From a virus, in the IMG/VR virus record IMGVR_UViG_3300024346_000031, positions 1-64,000 of that record: a DNA stretch of 64,000 bases. The stretch is one strand, 5' to 3'. The notes below the pieces were generated by a model. It ran no database searches and was not told where the DNA came from. It worked only from the letters and a program-made list of their open reading frames with translations. Shown one piece after another: positions 61,799-64,000 of the stretch. The position numbers were made by a program, and so were the translations under genes. Positions within the stretch are counted from its first letter, which is position 1. Every line of letters begins with the position of its first letter.

Positions 61799-62341
61799 AT
61801 GAAAAAAAAAGAAGTTGATTCTAAAGCTAAAAAAATAGCAGCCGCAGAAAAAAGAGAAGATAAAATATTTAATAATAGATATAATCAAGGAGAAGGTTTA
61901 AAAGACCCAAATGACTACGAATACAATAGAAATATACAGGTCGAAGCTAATTACTCTAAAAGTTATCTAAATGATTTGTATGATTATGAAAACAATGTCG
62001 AATATAAAATTTTTTTAGATCACATATTTAAAATAATAAAAGAAAACATTGAATTATCTAAAATGGTACAAGAAAAAGAAGGTACCAGAAATAAGTTCAA
62101 CAAAGATGAAGTTAATTTTATTTTTGAAAAAGTTAGCCATGTATTAGAAACACAGAAAGAATACGAAACTTTTTCAAATCCTATATACATATTAGAAGCT
62201 ATTTCTAATGTAACTGCAATGGACTATAAAAAAATATTTGATTTTTTAGAATACACTCATAAGGAACTTCTTTTATCTGAGCTTAATAAAAAATACAAAT
62301 TCCTAGATTGGAAGATGAATAAGAATAACAAAATGTTTTAA
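61799..62341 (+). CDS. Hypothetical protein between helicase and gp47
   Basis: About 180 aa from ATG 61799 (MKKKEVDSKAKKIAAAEKRE). An in-frame ATG 51 bp upstream lies inside the helicase gene and is less likely. Basic N-terminus, then a helical domain (FLDHIFKIIKENIELSKMVQ, FIFEKVSHVLETQKEYETF). Unknown family. The 19-bp gap to gene 41 and immediate junction with the gp47-like gene indicate an operon for replication/recombination. Confidence 0.55.
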   Translation: MKKKEVDSKAKKIAAAEKREDKIFNNRYNQGEGLKDPNDYEYNRNIQVEANYSKSYLNDLYDYENNVEYKIFLDHIFKIIKENIELSKMVQEKEGTRNKFNKDEVNFIFEKVSHVLETQKEYETFSNPIYILEAISNVTAMDYKKIFDFLEYTHKELLLSELNKKYKFLDWKMNKNNKMF

Positions 62342-63481
62342 ATGATATCACTGGAAAAAATAAACAAAATATTCCTTTTAGGAGACCTTCACTTAGGCAT
62401 ACGTAACAATTCTGTAGAATGGGCTAATTCTCAAAAGTCTTATTTAATCGAGCATTTTTTAAATGACATAACTAAACATAATTTTAACGAAGATACCGAT
62501 ATTCTAATACAAGAAGGTGATTGGTTTCATAACCGTGAGCATACTAATAATAGAATATGGAGCGATTCTTTAGAAATATTAAGCGCTTTATCTAAAAAAT
62601 TTAAACGTGGTGTTTATATTATTTTAGGAAATCATGATGTTTATTATAAAGATAATAATAGTATTCATTCTTTAAAGGGCATAGAAAAAATATTTCCTAA
62701 TATACATGTATTTGAAAAATCTGAAATTCTAAGCCTTAATTCTATTCATAAATTTTTAATGCTTCCTTGGATAGAAGACGAAGTTAAAATAACTAAGGAA
62801 GTAAAATCTTACGTAGGAAAGGTTGATTATATAATATGCCATGCAGACATTAAAAACTTTAAATTAAATAAATGGGTAAAGTTACACTCTGGATTAGACA
62901 CAAAACTATTAAGTAATTTTTCTAGAGTATTCTCAGGTCATATTCATATACATCAGGAAGACGGAAACGTATTATACACTGGAACACCTTTTGAATTAGA
63001 TAGAGGTGATAGAGGTAACTCAAAAGGCTATCATGTAATAGATTTAATTAATGAAAATGGAAAAAGTAAAATATTAGAAACATTTGAAGAAAACAACTTT
63101 TCACCAAGATTTATTAAAGTAGACGCATTTGATTTATTAGATATGAAATTAAATGATATCAAAAGCATGTTTGATAACAATTACGTTGATATAATGATGC
63201 GCATAGATAAAGCTTCTTCTTTTCCTGTTACTAAATTTATGGACTTAGTAGAAGGTTTTAATTATAAAAAAATAGAAATAGCTACATACAATCCTACTAT
63301 AAAAGAAAACATAAAAGAAGAAGAGAAAAGCATAGAAGAAATAAAAGATTATGATATACATGATATTTTTATAAAGTCTCTATCTGAGCGAGAATACCCT
63401 GAATCATATAACAACACTATGAAAATGTATTTTCAAAAATTAAGTGATAGGGTAAAAAATAAAGAAAAAAACTATGAGTAA
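62342..63481 (+). CDS. 47: gp47-like SbcD/Mre11 nuclease subunit
   Basis: A 379-aa metallophosphoesterase with all main motifs: FLLGDLHLG, QEGDWFHNREHT, IILGNHDVYY, ICHADIK and FSGHIHIHQED. With gp46 (beginning at 63840) it resects DNA ends for recombination and degrades host DNA in T4. Its stop overlaps the next gene by 8 bp. Confidence 0.94.
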   Translation: MISLEKINKIFLLGDLHLGIRNNSVEWANSQKSYLIEHFLNDITKHNFNEDTDILIQEGDWFHNREHTNNRIWSDSLEILSALSKKFKRGVYIILGNHDVYYKDNNSIHSLKGIEKIFPNIHVFEKSEILSLNSIHKFLMLPWIEDEVKITKEVKSYVGKVDYIICHADIKNFKLNKWVKLHSGLDTKLLSNFSRVFSGHIHIHQEDGNVLYTGTPFELDRGDRGNSKGYHVIDLINENGKSKILETFEENNFSPRFIKVDAFDLLDMKLNDIKSMFDNNYVDIMMRIDKASSFPVTKFMDLVEGFNYKKIEIATYNPTIKENIKEEEKSIEEIKDYDIHDIFIKSLSEREYPESYNNTMKMYFQKLSDRVKNKEKNYE

Positions 63482-63836
63482 CCTATACAACTATAGAGCA
63501 AAGTTAGATAGAGTAGTAGATGGCGATACTATAGATGCTTTAGTGGATTTAGGATTCGATACTTGGAAAAAAGTTAGAATTAGAATGATGGGAATGAATG
63601 CTCCAGAATCTAGAACAAGAGATAAAGAAGAAAAGAAGAAAGGTTTAGCTGCTAAAAAGTATTTGCAAACTCTTTTAGAATCTTACGATTTTGTTTTTAT
63701 TTTGAAATCACATGGAGTTGGAAAATTTGGAAGGTGTTTAGGTGAAATATTATTTGAAGATTCTGACATAAGCGCAAATCAAATAATGATAAACGAAGGA
63801 CACGCAGTAGAATATCATGGAGGTAAACGAAAATAA
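63474..63836 (+). CDS. Staphylococcal nuclease (SNase)-like protein
   Basis: A 120-aa protein. DRVVDGDTIDALVDLGFD, VRIRMMGMNAPESRT, KGLAAKKYLQTLL and GKFGRCLGEILFE follow the thermonuclease pattern: Asp of DGDT, Arg of VRIR, Glu of APES and Arg of FGR are all present. No signal peptide, so it would act inside the cell. It is inserted between the gp47 and gp46 genes (8-bp overlap upstream, 3-bp gap downstream) and may help degrade DNA along with them. Confidence 0.85.
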   Translation: MSNLYNYRAKLDRVVDGDTIDALVDLGFDTWKKVRIRMMGMNAPESRTRDKEEKKKGLAAKKYLQTLLESYDFVFILKSHGVGKFGRCLGEILFEDSDISANQIMINEGHAVEYHGGKRK

Positions 63837-63839
63837 TAT

Positions 63840-64000
63840 ATGAAATTATTAAAAATAGCTTGGAGAAACATATGTTCATATGGAAATAAATTGCAAGAAT
63901 TTACATTTTCAAATGATCCAGAACTAATATTAGTAGAAGGTAAAAATGGAAGCGGTAAATCTTCAATAAAAGAAGCCTTGACTATTTCATTATATGGAAA
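63840..64000 (+). CDS. 46: gp46-like SbcC/Rad50 ATPase subunit (3' partial)
   Basis: The first 53 codons are visible: MKLLKIAWRNICSYGNKLQE, then LILVEGKNGSGKSSIKEALT with Walker A GKNGSGKS. This is the typical start of Rad50/SbcC/gp46, and it follows gp47 as in T4. The remainder lies outside the window. Confidence 0.93.
   Translation, partial: MKLLKIAWRNICSYGNKLQEFTFSNDPELILVEGKNGSGKSSIKEALTISLYG

Overview
The window is part of an AT-rich genome of a large tailed, contractile-tail (T4-related) bacteriophage. The T4-type genes recognisable by motif are tail sheath (gp18), a gp15-like tail completion protein, late sigma factor gp55, single-strand binding protein gp32, the N-terminal half of DNA polymerase gp43, UvsX recombinase, gp41 helicase, gp46/gp47 nuclease, RNase H-type 5'-3' exonuclease and a gp56-like dUTPase. 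Several signs point to a Bacteroidetes (probably flavobacterial) host: a signal peptide ending in ...SYSQ, a Hc1-type histone H1-like protein, an S1-like protein carrying the DDFDWD-type N-terminus of Bacteroidetes S1, A-rich leaders almost without Shine-Dalgarno sequences, and TAnnTTTG-like promoter boxes.

Layout. (1) 1-5183, plus strand: a collagen-like/C1q-like fibre protein (5' end outside the window), a three-domain glycan-type enzyme (beta-propeller + TPR + FkbM methyltransferase) and a small membrane protein. (2) 5189-31595, almost all minus strand: tail/baseplate/fibre genes (several of 700-1665 aa), a gp15-like protein, a CCA-adding enzyme, and at the upstream end gp55 and a RuvC-like resolvase; one plus-strand gene (10354-11223) interrupts it. 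(3) 31672-36210: a secreted CAP-domain protein, a minus-strand putative capsid-internal protein, a PD-(D/E)XK nuclease and a full-length GroEL. (4) 36298-42750 and on to 44937: a coiled-coil virion-type protein followed in frame after a TGA by a 200-aa ORF, an S1-like translation protein, and ribonucleotide reductase NrdB/NrdA. (5) 45107-51352: two proteins with putative capsid-targeting N-termini (one a HExxH metalloprotease), the H1-like protein, gp32, exonuclease, GroES, GMP reductase-like enzyme, ClpP-like protease. (6) 51375-51866: a gene-free stretch that looks like a large structured non-coding RNA with its own promoter and terminator. (7) 51959-54895, minus: tail sheath. (8) 55019-64000, plus: replication/recombination block (dUTPase, zinc-ribbon protein, polymerase N-terminal half, UvsX, gp41, gp47, SNase-like nuclease, start of gp46).

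Two promoter classes are visible: (T/G)ATAAATA boxes in front of structural genes, matching T4 late promoters and the presence of gp55, and TAnnTTT(A)G-TATAATAT elements in front of groEL, gp32, the ncRNA and others, resembling host sigma promoters. The most striking theme is a set of host-like translation and proteostasis genes (S1-like protein, CCA-adding enzyme, GroEL, GroES, ClpP-like protease) alongside a large unassigned RNA, suggesting an unusually broad takeover of host gene expression. No CRISPR array, insertion sequence or canonical tRNA gene was seen.
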